A DNA stretch of 64,000 nucleotides from Eumeta japonica (GCA_005406025.1 BGZK01001369.1:62001-126000); one strand, 5' to 3'. Counted from the first letter of the stretch, positions 49,016-61,387 are shown. A program made the numbers and translations. The notes: generated from the letters alone by a model not told the origin.

Positions 49016-49303
49016 CTGCTATAGGTTTCAAATGTGCGATACGCTTACATGTACGGCGCACGTTTATCAATTGATAGATCGTTTTAACGAATTTGATGGG
49101 CTAAACCAAAGAAAATAAGACTTAGACATTTTTGGAACAATTTGAACTGGTCTTCTGTTGTATAATCTGTTAGAGAAGTGTTTTTTAAGTATATATTTTT
49201 TAATTGAACACAAAATTACAAAGAAATTAATTTTCGGCACGTATTATGGTGTACTCAACTGAAATATTATATAATTATATTTTAAAAATTGGGCACAGTG
49301 TTG

Positions 49304-49398
49304 ACTAGTAGGACATCTACGCTCTACAAACACAAACGTGTTTGCAAACACTTGTTTGCTAGTGTTTGTTACAGCAAGCAAGTGTTTGCAAATACTAG
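49304..49398. repeat. Foldback repeat of tttgcaaacactt words
   Basis: TTTGCAAACACTTGTTTGCT (49341-49360) pairs with 49373-49392 with one mismatch, around a 12-base centre that itself repeats 'gtgtttgt'. ACTAGTA occurs on both outer sides (49304 and about 49394). This may be the joined ends of a small DNA transposon. Confidence 0.55.
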
Positions 49399-49399
49399 T

Positions 49400-50455
49400 A
49401 GTGGGTAAAGTCCCCATAGTTCTCTATCTTAACACGGCTTCCGCAATTATGAAAAATTCTTGAACAGTTGAACATAACATCTTAAGTTTCTAATGACACC
49501 TTTTTAAAAATGCTGCAACAAAAAGGAATAATGTTTTTTTTCTTACAGTCATTCATTTGGCTTAGATATCACAAATTCACAACTTAAGTTTTTCATTTTC
49601 TACAACTAAGCTTGGAACAATTCTACGAATCTTCTACTCAAAGCTTCCACAAATCGATCTCTTTTTCGGTTTCTGACTAGTTTTTTGTCTTAATGTATAT
49701 AAGTATTTACAGCGTGCTCCATCTGACAGTCGATAAAATAATCGTAGTACCAATATCTCCGTGTGTGTCCTAACCAAATATTCGTGTGACTACACCTAAT
49801 TTATTGCTACAGTAACATTAAATTTTTTTGCTATTTAATCTCATTATCAATAAAATAATTTGGGAATATATATATATATACTGTAGATTAGAACGTACAA
49901 TACATTTAGTCTTTTTAGGAAAACTAGGGACACCTTTGACAAACGTAAATAATGATCCAAATGCCTGAAGGCCTTTTCCCAATATTTGAGTTATCAATGG
50001 GAATCATTTGCCCACGACTATCACGACTATTTATGTTTTGAATTTAATAAAATGGACTGACATTATTTTTGAGAAATTCTCCGAAAAGAGACAACTTTCG
50101 AATTCAGTTTTCAGATCTCTTGCTTTTGTTGTTGTGACATATAAAATTAACTTTCTTATTTATTTCCAATATTTGGATAAATAATAGAGTGTTTCTATAA
50201 CAATAACAATTTCAGTGTCACCAGAGAGCATTATCATTTTTTGTAAATTTGATGTTTCGAAACCACTTTCTCATTTGGCTTCTTTTGATTAATGGTCTCG
50301 TATTACACTCACGGGACCCCTATCTCGTTTTCTGAAGTGCTATCGTCTTTTCGTGTTCATTTAAAATAATATCTGATTTCATTGTAGCGAAGGGAACGAT
50401 CTGTGTGCACTATTTTTTCAACAAAATAACCCAAAGAAATGCGAACTCCAACGTA
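49400..50455. other. AT-rich DNA without a supportable gene
   Basis: Contains a TA microsatellite at 49867-49881. Otherwise nothing recognisable. Confidence 0.45.
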
Positions 50456-51960
50456 ACATAAAAAAACCGACCAAGTGTGTATCAAGTGCGTACAAAGATT
50501 CCGTATCACACATCATACATACCGAGCTTATAAAAACGTGTTAAAAAGTCCCTGAGGAATCCCGCGAGCGGTCTTATGCTTATCTCAAAAATCGTTTTAT
50601 GAAGAAGTTGTATGACGTACAAACTTCCCTGACTACTTTTACGATTAGTCGTCAGAGTAGTCAAGGAGTTAGTCACTTGTCTCGAAGTGTGAATATCTCT
50701 AGATGTGACTCAGTTTTTTTTTTATTATTACGTCTATCTTCCTTTAAAGTGAACGCTTTATGGTTTAGCTACAACTGGAATATATTTGATACGACCTGTT
50801 GAAAAACTACACTATACAATATTTATTGAAAGTCACTAACTTATATGAGAAAAGGGTAATTTGCGCGCGGGCTGTCTCCCCTGGATGTAACAGATGCTTC
50901 CCTCTCCGAAGAAAATATTTTATACGTGCGCTTGGCGCAGTACACTACCCTCGAATATAAATAAAAATAAGGCATGCGTATGTCTTAACGCAGACCTAGG
51001 TCTTTGGTACAAAGTCACTGCCTGGCATCTGTTATGAAAAAATCACTAACCCTGAAGATCCTGTTAAGCATAATAGGACAATCTGTTTTAATTATTCGAT
51101 TGTTATCGGTTTTTGATAAGTGTGCAAAGTTTCAAATTAATCCGATCTTTAGAAGGGAGTGAAAATCACGTTTAAAGATTCAATTACATACAAGCAAACA
51201 CCCCAAGTTAATAAAAGCGTGTTAAAAACCGACCAAGTGTGTATCGAGCCACGCGCAGTGTACGGTTCCGTAGTTATCCTTCCTACGAACATATTAATTA
51301 ACTTCACGACTTAACGGTTAATGACGTGTAATAATAGATCCAGATGGGATGAATGTTAAGAATATTATGATTTTATTTTCTATAATGTACATGATTCATT
51401 CTAACAATTTCATATAAGTAATTTTCTATAGAATTTATTCAAATTTTGCTTCTTACTTCTCCAAGTACATTTTAATAGTATTAGTTATTGAATTGTAAAA
51501 CCTAATTAGCTGTGACAGTTATCTTCTTAACTTGATTGTATATACGACAGCCGTGAATTTTTTTACCCATTCGAAAACAACCAACCGGCGGATGGAGTAC
51601 AATTACCTCTAAGAAAAAAATGTCATTTAAAACTTAAAATCTTACAAACGTAGCTCTGCATCGAAAAACGCTTTTCATACACCCGTAATATTATCCAACA
51701 ATCTATCCAACGACTATCCATACAATGGGATAACCGAGAAAAAAAATATCTACAATTTACGTATAAGGGAGGTACTCTAAAAAATACTTTTTAAAAAGAT
51801 TTTACTATGTCTTTTCTTCGGCCTGAATACCATATATAACCATGTCAAATTGTAACTTATAATTAGTGGGAGTCTTTGATCTAAGCTGTAGACAAACAGA
51901 TGGACCGACATAGCAAAATTATAAGGGTTCTTTGTTAACTACAGAATCATAAAAAGTGAA
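50456..51960 (+). repeat. Dispersed lepidopteran repeats (accgaccaagtgtgtatc family)
   Basis: 'aaaccgaccaagtgtgtatc' occurs twice in the same orientation (50464 and 51229), each time followed by a degraded 'ggttccgta'. The second copy appears to run to about 51955, where 'agacaaacagatggaccgac' and 'ttataagggttc' form the usual other end. Between the two copies a different repeat ends with 'ataaaagcgtgttaaaa'. A short inverted pair (ccctgactactt / agagtagtcaagg) lies at about 50628-50668. Confidence 0.5.
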
Positions 51961-52245
51961 TAAAAGTAAATAAAATAGAAATCCGTCAATTTTATACATA
52001 CTTTTTCTATTATTCGAGTCATATTATGTTTAGTTTTATACGTAATTCCGAAATCATTTAAAATGAGATTGAGACTAGAATAATTCGATATATAAGGTAA
52101 AACAATTTATTCTATATCCCTGTGGACGAACTTGAGTGTGAATATACCAATAGATATTTATATAATGAGACAATGCTTAAAAAAAGAAGAGACGTCCTTC
52201 CTTATTTCAACGCAACATTATTTGTGAAAATTTAAAAGTAAAATA
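51961..52245. other. AT-rich DNA without a supportable gene
   Basis: Nothing recognisable. Confidence 0.4.
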
Positions 52246-52475
52246 ATGCGACCGGTGAACCATCCGAGATTCGTAACGAAATCGCTATGCGAATTCGACA
52301 GACTGCGGCTCGAAAACCATAGAGTTTAATTAAGGAAATATTATGGCGTGCGTACAGACCATTGCGGCCGCTGGTTCCAGGTGGGGCCGTCCAATCGCCG
52401 TGTTTTCATGTGCTTGTGGTGTTAATTAAAAAAAAAAATACGCACGGCGGCTGCCGAAAAGTCGACGTGTTGATT
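52246..52475. other. GC-rich island, candidate conserved non-coding block
   Basis: Contains 'gcgaccggtgaaccatccg', 'attgcggccgctggttccagg' and 'cacggcggctgccg' in otherwise AT-rich DNA. There is no coding signature and no repeat partner in the window. Confidence 0.35.
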
Positions 52476-54130
52476 TCTAAGGGTTTAGAAACGGGCATGA
52501 ACATGACCAAAGACTAATTGACATTCGAGTGTTTGAATTGAGAAAATAAGGTTATCACGATATCTGCCCTAGACCGGCATGGTGGACTCCGAGGCACTCC
52601 ATCTGAAATAAGATTGTGAGAAAGCGTACCTTGTGACTTTGTTCAGTGATATATATTACATTTTTTGTTATATATATTTGATATATGGCAAATAGCGTTA
52701 ATAAATTATTACAATCGCCGAATTCATTGATTTCATAATTTATTTTGTATTTTATTTAAATTTAATTTTCTCTTATATACTTCCAGCTTTATAAAGAATA
52801 GATTCTGTTTTACCTTAGTATACGAGTATATAGTTGTGTACACCTGTGATTGGCTAACACGTTACGCGTTCCTTAACGGAAATATATTTTTGGTCAAGGA
52901 GTATATATAATATTTTCCGTTAATAATATTCAATTTTCGCTTTCGCTCTTAACGACTATTTTCCCTATTAACGGCTATTGTACGTATTATTATGCTTTAA
53001 AAGGAGCTTCTTACTCGCATGAATAAAAAGTATTGGAACAATCATATAGAAGCCTTAAAATAGAACGTTTTAAAGCTTCTATCATTCTGCAATTCGAATT
53101 GGATTTGGAAATCTTCCATCGCATGGTACGAGCTCTACTAGATATGGAGTTAAGCTAAGTTGCAATACAGTTACAATAACAGTTACGTCCCGCCGGGCGC
53201 GACGGCAATCGTTTCAGGATCATTGCACATCAGCTATATTATGGTCTATTTTAGTTTCTAATAGATGGGTTTTATTTTATTTTAGACGATGAAGTCTTTT
53301 AAACGTTTAAATTTTCCCAGCTTCACGTTTAACACTATTTCGTCGATGAAAACGGCGCACTTATTATACGGAACATTTTTTAAAGTAACAAATGTAACAT
53401 AGTTTACAAAAAAAATAATAGATGTCGCAATCGCAGTTACTTGACGAAGATTGCACTAGTAATTAATTGCTCGTGTAATTGTTCGTTTAAAAAAAAAATG
53501 GAACTAATTTCTTGACCGAATTCATTTTACAATAATGCGAAACACAACTAGGCACACTGAATTCCTAAAGCAACGGACAGTTGTGCAGTAAATGTAGAAT
53601 TTTGTTTAAACGGAATGTTAATTACGCGAGCGAGTGACTTGTAGGAAGAAACGAAAGCATTAAACGAGAAAAAGCAGACGGGACAAGTCTCACAGCCCCT
53701 GATATTATCGGACATGTTGACTCCTATTAGTTCTTTCAACACTTTCGGTATTATTCTAGGATCGTAGATGTTGATGAAACTTTGCTTCATTATTTCAGTT
53801 TAAGAAAAAAAAATAACCATAAATAATAATAATATTTTTTAGTTATTCTAGAATATTTGCAATGGATTATATAATACCTTAGATTGTATTTCCCAATTCT
53901 TTGTTCAGTTTATTTTTTTAAGCAACTATATCTTATTCGAAATTCGTTCAGTAAATTTTAAGATTCCGTAGTCAAAGGGAAGAAAATAGAACCGAAAAGA
54001 AAACAATTTCGCAATATCCGTGCGTTCGCTCTTCGTCAGTATTTATTTGGCAGCTTTATTATTCCGTCATTTTTTGATCGACATTGATGAAATTACATAA
54101 ATAGACAGATATCTCATACAAACTGTCATG
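52476..54130. other. AT-rich DNA with a short hairpin
   Basis: No gene. The hairpin at 53046-53082 is listed separately. The minus-strand frame 53548-53790 starts with ATG but matches nothing I know. Confidence 0.45.
53046..53082. repeat. Hairpin, 15-bp arms
   Basis: ATAGAAGCCTTAAAA (53046-53060) pairs with 53068-53082 with one mismatch around a 7-base loop. Confidence 0.75.
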
Positions 54131-54137
54131 TATTGTA

Positions 54138-54240
54138 CTAGCGGTCGCTCGCCCGCTTCGCTGGGCTTTATGGGTTATTAAATTAGATCAAAAAAATAAT
54201 AATGATAATGGAGTTTAACGGAATTCGAGAAAGAAATAGT
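54138..54240 (+). repeat. Dispersed repeat end (ctagcggtcgctcgcccgcttcgctgggc)
   Basis: A variant of the 'ctagctgtc.cgcccgcttcgctggg' repeat end. An inverted relative ends at 56115. Both share a downstream 'acggaattcgaaaa'-like word (about 54220 here). Confidence 0.55.
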
Positions 54241-54545
54241 TTGAAATCATTTAAAAACGATTAAGCATCGGATGGTTAAAGTTCAATGCCTACACAATAA
54301 GTGATTTTAGACTGATACCCGGATGAAGAAAAAAAGTTTTATTCTTTATAAATAGACTTAGAGGGGTAACTTTCTATACATAACATTGAGGAATGCAAAA
54401 TATTTTCGCTACCTTTAACATTTAAACATAGATTTCTCAAAATGTACTTTAAAAATAACAAATTCATTAACTTGAGTGTTTTATTATAGATACACGTGTA
54501 TTTATTATTAAGGATACCCCCTCGTACACCCTCTCTGTACCGAAC

Positions 54546-54755
54546 GAAGACTATATAAGGAACGTCATTAGCGCCGCCCGCGCATTTGCTTGGCAGCGCT
54601 CGGTGCGGACGGATCGGTTTTGGGCCTGTTGCGGTACACGTGAGCTATTTCGGTTATGTACTTCATTTCCTATGTGTTTTGTATTGATTACTTGTTGTTG
54701 TAAACCCACCTACCTAATTGTTAATTTTGTAAAGATTGTGATTTAAATAAAGTGT
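54546..54755 (+). promoter_or_regulatory. Candidate compact transcription unit: TATA, DPE-like site, polyadenylation signal
   Basis: TATATAAGG (54552-54560) is followed by a DPE-like GGACGG about 55 bp downstream (54607-54612), which fits a start near 54580-54584. A canonical AATAAA lies at 54746-54751. The start-to-signal span is about 165 bp, in a GC-rich island. This layout resembles the U3-R-U5 part of a solo LTR, but no clear TG...CA ends or duplication were found. It could equally be a host promoter or chance. Confidence 0.35.
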
Positions 54756-54759
54756 TGTT

Positions 54760-55910
54760 AGATTAGTTTGTATTTTTTTTTAAGAAATAGCCACTTCTGA
54801 TGCTAAAATTATATTACCTTAGAAGTGCAATGTGAATATAAAAAATGTAGCTTAAGTCTAGGAAATCGATTGACTTTTACAAGTAGGGATTAGAGCACTA
54901 TTTCAAACGCTTCGCGTAATGCGGCATGACAAGTGCACTTTTTTCCCTAGTGTATATTTTGTACTTCATTAGCTTCTAAAGTCGTAAAAGTCATTAAATA
55001 TTCGGGCATTTAAAAAATTTTAAAAGTTACAATCATAAAATTTTATAAATACCTTTAATTAAAATTAGTTTCAATAGTATTCGTGAACAAGCTTTTCCGC
55101 TGCAAGCAATTTTCAGTATTCAATAGTTATTAATCGTTTGACGCATGTGAATTTAATACTTTAAATACCTATATACCGCTGAAACATAACTGTGCCCTTT
55201 GTAACTTTAAACGTTTTTTTTTTTAATTTATAATACTTTGCACGATACCTGTTTAATTTAAACATAGTGCAGTTGTTGCATATTTCGCTTAGTCCCGTCC
55301 GTTGGTACATATACTAGATGCAGAAAATCGACTCCCCCGGCCATGGACTGCAAACATGCGTTGCATTGGGAATAAACTCCTTGACAATTTGCATTTCCGG
55401 TTAGAAAAAAACGGGAAATGAAAAATGACATGAAGTCCCAGGAGTTCGACTAACTTCCACCTCTTATCCAATCGCTTCTAGCTCATATTCTTCTACGCCT
55501 GCTTGCACTCGTGGAAACAGAGTATTCTTGATAATTTCATCTGCAATTTTCGATATATATACCTAATCAAAAGATTTATTCATTGGCGATCAAAAGTAAC
55601 TATAAGCATCAGTTTACGAGCATCCATATACAACGGAAATACAATACAAATAGAAAGTTCTCCATCATGTAGCGTTTCAGAACGGCTCGCTACGTATTCC
55701 ATTTTATTGTCAATCTCCCTGACTGCCCATCAAAGAAGATTGAAAATATAAATCATTTGCACTAAATAACGTACTAAATTTTTCTTCATAATAAAGAATA
55801 TCATAATCTACTCATAAATGAATGATAAAAATTTTCATAGATATGAAGAAAAATTAAATTCCAATTTTTCAAGGTTACGTTTTTCGTCCTTATTTATATT
55901 ACTATACCAT
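54760..55910. other. AT-rich DNA without a supportable gene
   Basis: Nothing recognisable. Confidence 0.4.
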
Positions 55911-55914
55911 ATAT

Positions 55915-56117
55915 CTATATACATATATAATGAAAATAGGTTGTCTTTGTTCGCCAATCACGTAAAAACTACTAAACGTATAGACATGGGACTGGGACCA
56001 TTCGAAGCGGGATGATTTGTAGATGGTTCTAGGCTACTCATTTTTCGAATTCCGTAAATCCTTCGCCACTTTATTTATAATAAAAATTACCCAGCGAAGC
56101 GGGCGGGACAGCTAGTA
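55915..56117 (-). repeat. Dispersed repeat, minus orientation
   Basis: On the minus strand it begins ACTAGCTGTCCCGCCCGCTT at about 56115 and runs through an 'acggaattcgaaaaatgag' word and 'gtttagtagtttttacgtgattggcgaaca' (about 55945). It is the inverted relative of 54138. Short fragment only. Confidence 0.5.
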
Positions 56118-56246
56118 TTACTATATATGCAGATCACGTATACTTTCACATCAACGAGTATTACATATATAATAGTGCTAATAACATTATTAGAATGACG
56201 TTAATCCTAAAAGTATTAGAGACGTATGAACTCAAATAATCCAATA

Positions 56247-57548
56247 CGAGGGGCGATTAATAAAAAGTGAGAATAGATATATTGCTGGTAACTTTCATTA
56301 ATTGTTATTTTATTTTTAAACGTAGTCGCTTTTTATCATGCTACTCTTAGCACATCTTATTTCTCAGTTTAAAACACCTTTCTTAAAAAATCTTCCTGCT
56401 TCATCCTGATCATCTAAAAATTCCTGTACTGCAGCGACTACTGATTCATCATCTTTATATCTCTGTCCTTTCAGATACTTTTTCAACCATAGAAATAAAT
56501 AAAAAATCACAAGAAACAAGACCAGGTAAATATGAAGGACGCTCAAGTGCTTGGAAGCCAGCATCTCGAATTGCAGTCATAGTAACGACAGGCTTGCGAA
56601 CTGAGGCATTATCTTGACGAAAGAAAACAATTTTCGCTAGTTTGCCTCACAGTTATTTCGAATTTTATTACGCATTTTATTTGTCATCTGTTCTAAATAC
56701 AAGCAGCCCGTAACATTAACTCCACAGGTGAGGCATTTTATCATAACTAGTCCTTTACTATCACATAAAAGAGAGCCTATGATCTTTTCAGCAGAACGAC
56801 TGGACTTAAATTTCTTAGGGGTTGGAGATGATGATATTTTCAGTTGCAAGTCATAAACTGCAATTTTGTTTCTAAATCGTAATGGTGACGCCAGGTTCCA
56901 TCCATGGATGTAAATTGAACCAAAAACCTGTCAGAATCTTATTGTAACAGTTCCAAAGAAGCTAGCGAAATATTTAGTCTGGTTTGTTTCTATACGTGTA
57001 CATCGGTAAGCATTCTGAAGACCCAGCGCGCAGCTTATTTTTCATGGGTTTTTCTATCAAACACTCGTGTAAAATACTATACATACTTCTTGTCGAAATC
57101 CTTATTTCTTCAGCTATAAAGTGTATCGTGACACGATGATTTGCTAAATGTTTTTTCAATTTTTTTTTTTACCATTTCTTCGATTACTGTCGTTATGGGG
57201 CCACCCTAGAATCATCTTTAGTGAATGTTTTACGTGTTTAAATTCAGCGTACCTACGGGCAACTGTAAAATATGGTGGAGCGTTTGTTTCTAAGATTTTC
57301 TGTAAGTCTTGATTAGCAGGTCCTGTAGTAAATTTTTTTAAACACAGATACCTAATAATCGCGTGCAATTATTTTTTTCCATTAAAATATTTCCATACTA
57401 GGACAGACTGCAAACAAAAGAATTAAATTTTTTAAAGATAAGTTTTTATTTAAATCTAATCAATATTCCTACTCTACCAGTCAGTATTTATTTTTTTTTG
57501 TTTCAAAAAGGTGGTACCTTATTCTCACTTTGTAGCAAACGCCCCCCG
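56247..57548 (-). mobile_element. mariner element, 1,302 bp, degraded
   Basis: The left end CGAGGGGCGATTAATAAAAA (56247-56266) and then GTGAGAATA match, in inverted form, the right end, which reads inward CGGGGGGCGTTTGCTACAAA and then GTGAGAATA. Both ends are flanked by TA (56245-56246 and 57549-57550), the mariner target. The length (1.3 kb) is standard. A broken transposase lies on the minus strand. Confidence 0.93.
56364..57390 (-). pseudogene. mariner transposase (DD34D), broken
   Basis: The minus strand reads, in order, an N-terminal helix-turn-helix (AIIRYLCLKK, VARRYAEFKHVKHSL at 57156-57368), the second DNA-binding part (ANHRVTIHFIAEEIRISTRS, 56974-57159) and then the catalytic domain. 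The first Asp is in LLCDSKG (GAT at about 56760). The second is in FFRQDNASV (56611-56613) and the third in SCDFLF (56506-56508). Exactly 34 residues separate the last two, the DD34D mariner signature. The C-terminal YLKGQRYKDDESVVAAVQEF ends at 56364. At least three frameshifts or stops divide it. The WVPHEL-type linker is not readable. Confidence 0.92.
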
Positions 57549-57554
57549 TACAAC

Positions 57555-59630
57555 GGCTGGCGGCCATTACAATGTATGTGTTAGTTTTTATTTACGCAAA
57601 GTACATCAATATAGGTGTCTTAAAAAAGTTATATATTACTTGCTTTGAAATTATGGTTTTTTTTTTCATTTGGTATTGAAGAACCAAATGTAAAGTCACC
57701 AGACTTCTCAAATAAGTTGAAGTTATTAAGGTATTTTATATTTGAATACAAACCGAAAACCTCATAATTAGAAAGATATTTTAACTTTACTGTGAATCAT
57801 CATACGACGATAGCGGAGTGATCAACTTACTCTTTTCGAGTCAAAATATAAAGGGTTTGGCTCCTCGCTGTGAGCGTATTAACTAACATGTTTGTCGCTT
57901 AAGTCAAACAAAACCAATAGCGTCACGCCATGACGATGTTAAGTCGTAGGTCCCGAAAATTCTCGAGGAGGTCGGTAGTTGCTAGACCACGATCCGCTCT
58001 GGATCAGAGAGAAGAACTTTTGGATAGGTCTGATCGAAATTCAGCGAAGAAAAGTTTTTTTTGGGTGTAGAGTTTGTCTTCATAAAAAAAAATAGCAGGA
58101 TCCAAAAAATACAGTGAGCGAGGAAGTAAATTAAAAGAATGCTCATGGAATAATTATTTCAAATGTTCTTTCAAAACGAAGCAATTTCGTTTGAGTAAAT
58201 TATTACGTCAACCGAAAATATTTCAGGCAGGATATTACGTTCTATTCTAATCCTCGCTTGTAGGGTGTAAGCACACACGTACACACGCACGCACGCATCC
58301 ACGCACGCATTCAGACATACACGGGGTAGACCAAAGCCTTAATGTCGATTCAGTTTTTTTTTGTTAGAAAGATTTAGTCTTCACCATTTGTTGCAAACAT
58401 TTTTTTCTCATCGATATCTGTTTTTGAAATCTAATTAAAAAAGTAGTAAAGTTGGTTTACTTTAAATCCACACAAGTTATGAGGTTATTATAATAATTGT
58501 ATTGCTTCACGTTTAGAAGTCGCCATTAAATTGTTAATCCATTAGAGAAATGCATTTAATTTTATAATATTTCAGAGCATAATAGTTTCAGAATAACGTT
58601 CAAACTTTCAATTTTTAAAATTTCAGCATCAAAATTGTGTAGGTAATCCAATATCATCCGTATTCGATTATGGGCCAAATTTTGATAATGAATCCAAATA
58701 ATGACTTGATTATACCATTCAAAGCGTGAGATAACCTGCCTTATATAGAGTTAGCGTTGAAACGAGATCAGTATTAATTACCGATCGAACTTCGTCAAGT
58801 TAATTAATTAACCTCATTACTCAGTAGCGGCTAACTAGATAGAAGTTTTACATCAGCCAACACAGCCGGCTTTAGATTTATATCGAGATACAATTTTGCG
58901 GTGGGTACAATGAACTACGCTAAATACACAACGAGCGAGTGGGACTTGTACAACATTGTACCGCAAAATGCAGTACAACCCTCAGAAACGGTTAACCAAA
59001 TACTAGTTCGTAATTAGTTCTCAACAGAACTTGAACTGATTCAAACTAAAGTTAGGACGAGACCAGAAAATATAATTTTCTGAATTAAATTTGAACCGGC
59101 ACCGGATTACAATTCTTGTGATACCAACCGCTGAACGGAATACTATTGAATACGGCGAATGGAAATGTAATTCTGGCTTATATGTAAATAAGTGCCGTTA
59201 TCCTAATTCTATGCCACGTATTTATATGTACATGCACTACTCGCTTCAGTTTGTGACTTCGCTCGCGTGAGATAATCTAATATACCTTCTGATTCCGTGC
59301 ACGTGTAAAATTCATTACTCTGTTACCTTTCCGGTAGTGGCGCAACTGTTGCTCGCCGGTGTAAGCCCGTTAATAGACTTGTGTTGCTTTTTCTTCAAAG
59401 TTTTATTGCAAAGCCTACGCTCTGAATCCAAAAAAATGGTTATTGTTCATTAGAACGATACGAGTACAGTTATATAGACGGAAATAGGTGTAAAACGCGT
59501 GAAAATCACTATATGGTCTATAGCATAAATGACATTTATTGTAGTCGCTTAGATATGATAAACTGTGAAGATCTAGAGTTAGTATAGCATTTAGGAGGAA
59601 ATCTGTTGTGTCAGAATTTATTCACCCTAA
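57555..59630. other. AT-rich DNA without a supportable gene
   Basis: A short ACGC/ACAC microsatellite (58270-58325) is the only clear structure. Confidence 0.45.
58270..58325. repeat. ACAC/ACGC microsatellite
   Basis: The run 'cacacacgtacacacgcacgcacgcatccacgcacgca' is an interrupted CA/ACGC simple repeat. Confidence 0.9.
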
Positions 59631-59639
59631 CACTGAAAC

Positions 59640-59850
59640 ATACACCCACAATTTTTACTTCTGATCAGATGGTAGTGGCTCGATGAGTGTTGCCTTCATA
59701 CCTGGAGATGACGGGTTTGATCTTGACAACCTGTGAACTGAGCAACGGATTATTAAATTGATCCAAACTAAATCTATTTATTTGTGCTAAGTCTCCGTAG
59801 CACAAATAAAACGTGCTCTCGCACGTTAAGACGTTGGTTGTCAATTGGCA
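59640..59850 (+). repeat. tRNA-derived SINE remnant
   Basis: An A-box-like stretch (GTAGTGGCTCGATGAG, about 59671) and a B-box-like GGGTTTGATCTTG (59713-59725) are followed by a hairpin (TTTATTTGTGCT, 59777-59788, pairing with 59799-59810). A second short hairpin then gives 'gctctcgcacgttaag'. The last word parallels the SINE-like fragment at 23890. Confidence 0.5.
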
Positions 59851-59867
59851 CAGACTACAGACAGACA

Positions 59868-60245
59868 GGCACGTCTATTGGTGTTGGTCTGTGATTGCTA
59901 GTAGAGATGCTTTTGTCAGCCTTTGACTTATTGCATGATTGTCACATTGCTTGGATCCGCATTTATCGGTTGTTTCCTACACTCCTTTACGCTCTCTTGG
60001 ATGTGACTGTCTGTCTGCATTTTCCTGAGCATGTGCCTAGTTGGCATGAAACGAACGTAGAATTAACAATATAACGATTAGCGGACTAAGATAAATAAAC
60101 AATTAACACTTGCTTAGGTGTTCGATATCTGTCAATCTTCTCAAATGAATATGAAATTTGTTGGACAGGAATTCGTAGTGGAAAAACAGATTCAAGGGTC
60201 AGCAGTAGGTTGCATGCTGCATGTCAATGCATGTTGCAGGCAGAC
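59868..60245 (+). mobile_element. Second PLE 3' end (non-coding), opposite orientation to the first
   Basis: Collinear with the minus strand of 9857-9461. Matching blocks include 'ggatgtgactgtc' (59999-60011), CTGAGCATGTGCCTAGTTGG (60025-60044), 'tgaaacg.acgtagaatt', 'acacttgcttaggtgttcga' and 'ttgcatgctgcatgt...catgttgcaggca' at the end. The similarity stops at about 60245, exactly where the first copy meets its target-site duplication. Severely 5'-truncated; no protein. Confidence 0.85.
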
Positions 60246-60249
60246 GTTT

Positions 60250-61387
60250 GATTTTGTATAGCATGTATGACAACGGTAGTTAATAATTCTCACCTCATAC
60301 TAGGCTAGCTTGGTAGACTTACGGGCCGAGCCCGTCAATGTAATTAAAATCGAATGCTTATTTTTTTGGCTTGGTCACTGTAATTTCAAGTCTTTTTTAA
60401 CTATTTTCATCGTTCCATTAATATAGATGTTCCGCGTGTGCGATAATTCGAAGCAAACTGAGCAAGCCAAAGGAGACTATAATTCAAGTTTTAATACGCG
60501 CACTACATACTTTATTGTACAATAAATGGTTATAAATAAGATAAACACGCATATAGTACAAAGACATATTTGTCTTATTTATGTCGCATCATATAATATT
60601 TATCAAAAAATACGATATAGTTTCATATAACAAACTCTTTTGTTTCACCATTTTTTTCCACAAAACTGATTCCATACAAAAATCAGTTTTAAGGGCGCGG
60701 TACGTCAGACGTGTGGTGTGAGCGAGCGTCGCCGAGCCTTTGTTCGGGATCATCAACTAAAAAAAGGAATTCTTCAAGCGGGTAAACCTTTTTGCATGAA
60801 GAGGGAATTTGCATGATAAGAAAATTCGTGACCAAAATACGTTTTGAATTCTACGATCACAACTACGTTATCGACATAATTAGGCATGTTTGTTTTGCTA
60901 ACAATGTAGTTTTGGGCAATGAATTTTCTATGTTGTTTTGACTTGAGCCATCTTTTTACGCTCTAACATTCCAGATTCGATTTATTTCTATTTATTAACA
61001 AAGGACAAATTTTGATAGAATACAATGTATTACGTGTACCGATCTTGAACCGGGTATTAAACCAGAATCACAGAAGAAGACGGCGCACGCCCAAAAGATG
61101 ACATGTTGAGCTGTTTTGTAGTAACGTTTGGCAATTTATAATAACTTGCACATACAAAATATGAAGTAAAACATGAAGTTGTATTTATTTTGTTATATAT
61201 TAAAATATATGCCGTATTACCATCGCAGATCTGACAGTAAATCTTAATTGACATTTTAGTCGGTATTAAAACTTCCAATTATGACTAAAAATTACCATTC
61301 TCTCTCTTTTCTCTCTCTGTCCAAGCATTTGCTATCGTATATACTTTACTATTTTATATGACAATGAATTCCATCAAAAAACTAATG
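60250..61387. other. AT-rich DNA without a supportable gene
   Basis: Nothing recognisable. Confidence 0.4.

Noticed and set aside
59715..60256. Target-site duplication gtttgat(c/t)ttg for the second PLE copy
   Set aside because: The left word lies inside the B-box of a SINE about 150 bp before the PLE similarity starts, so the match is probably chance.
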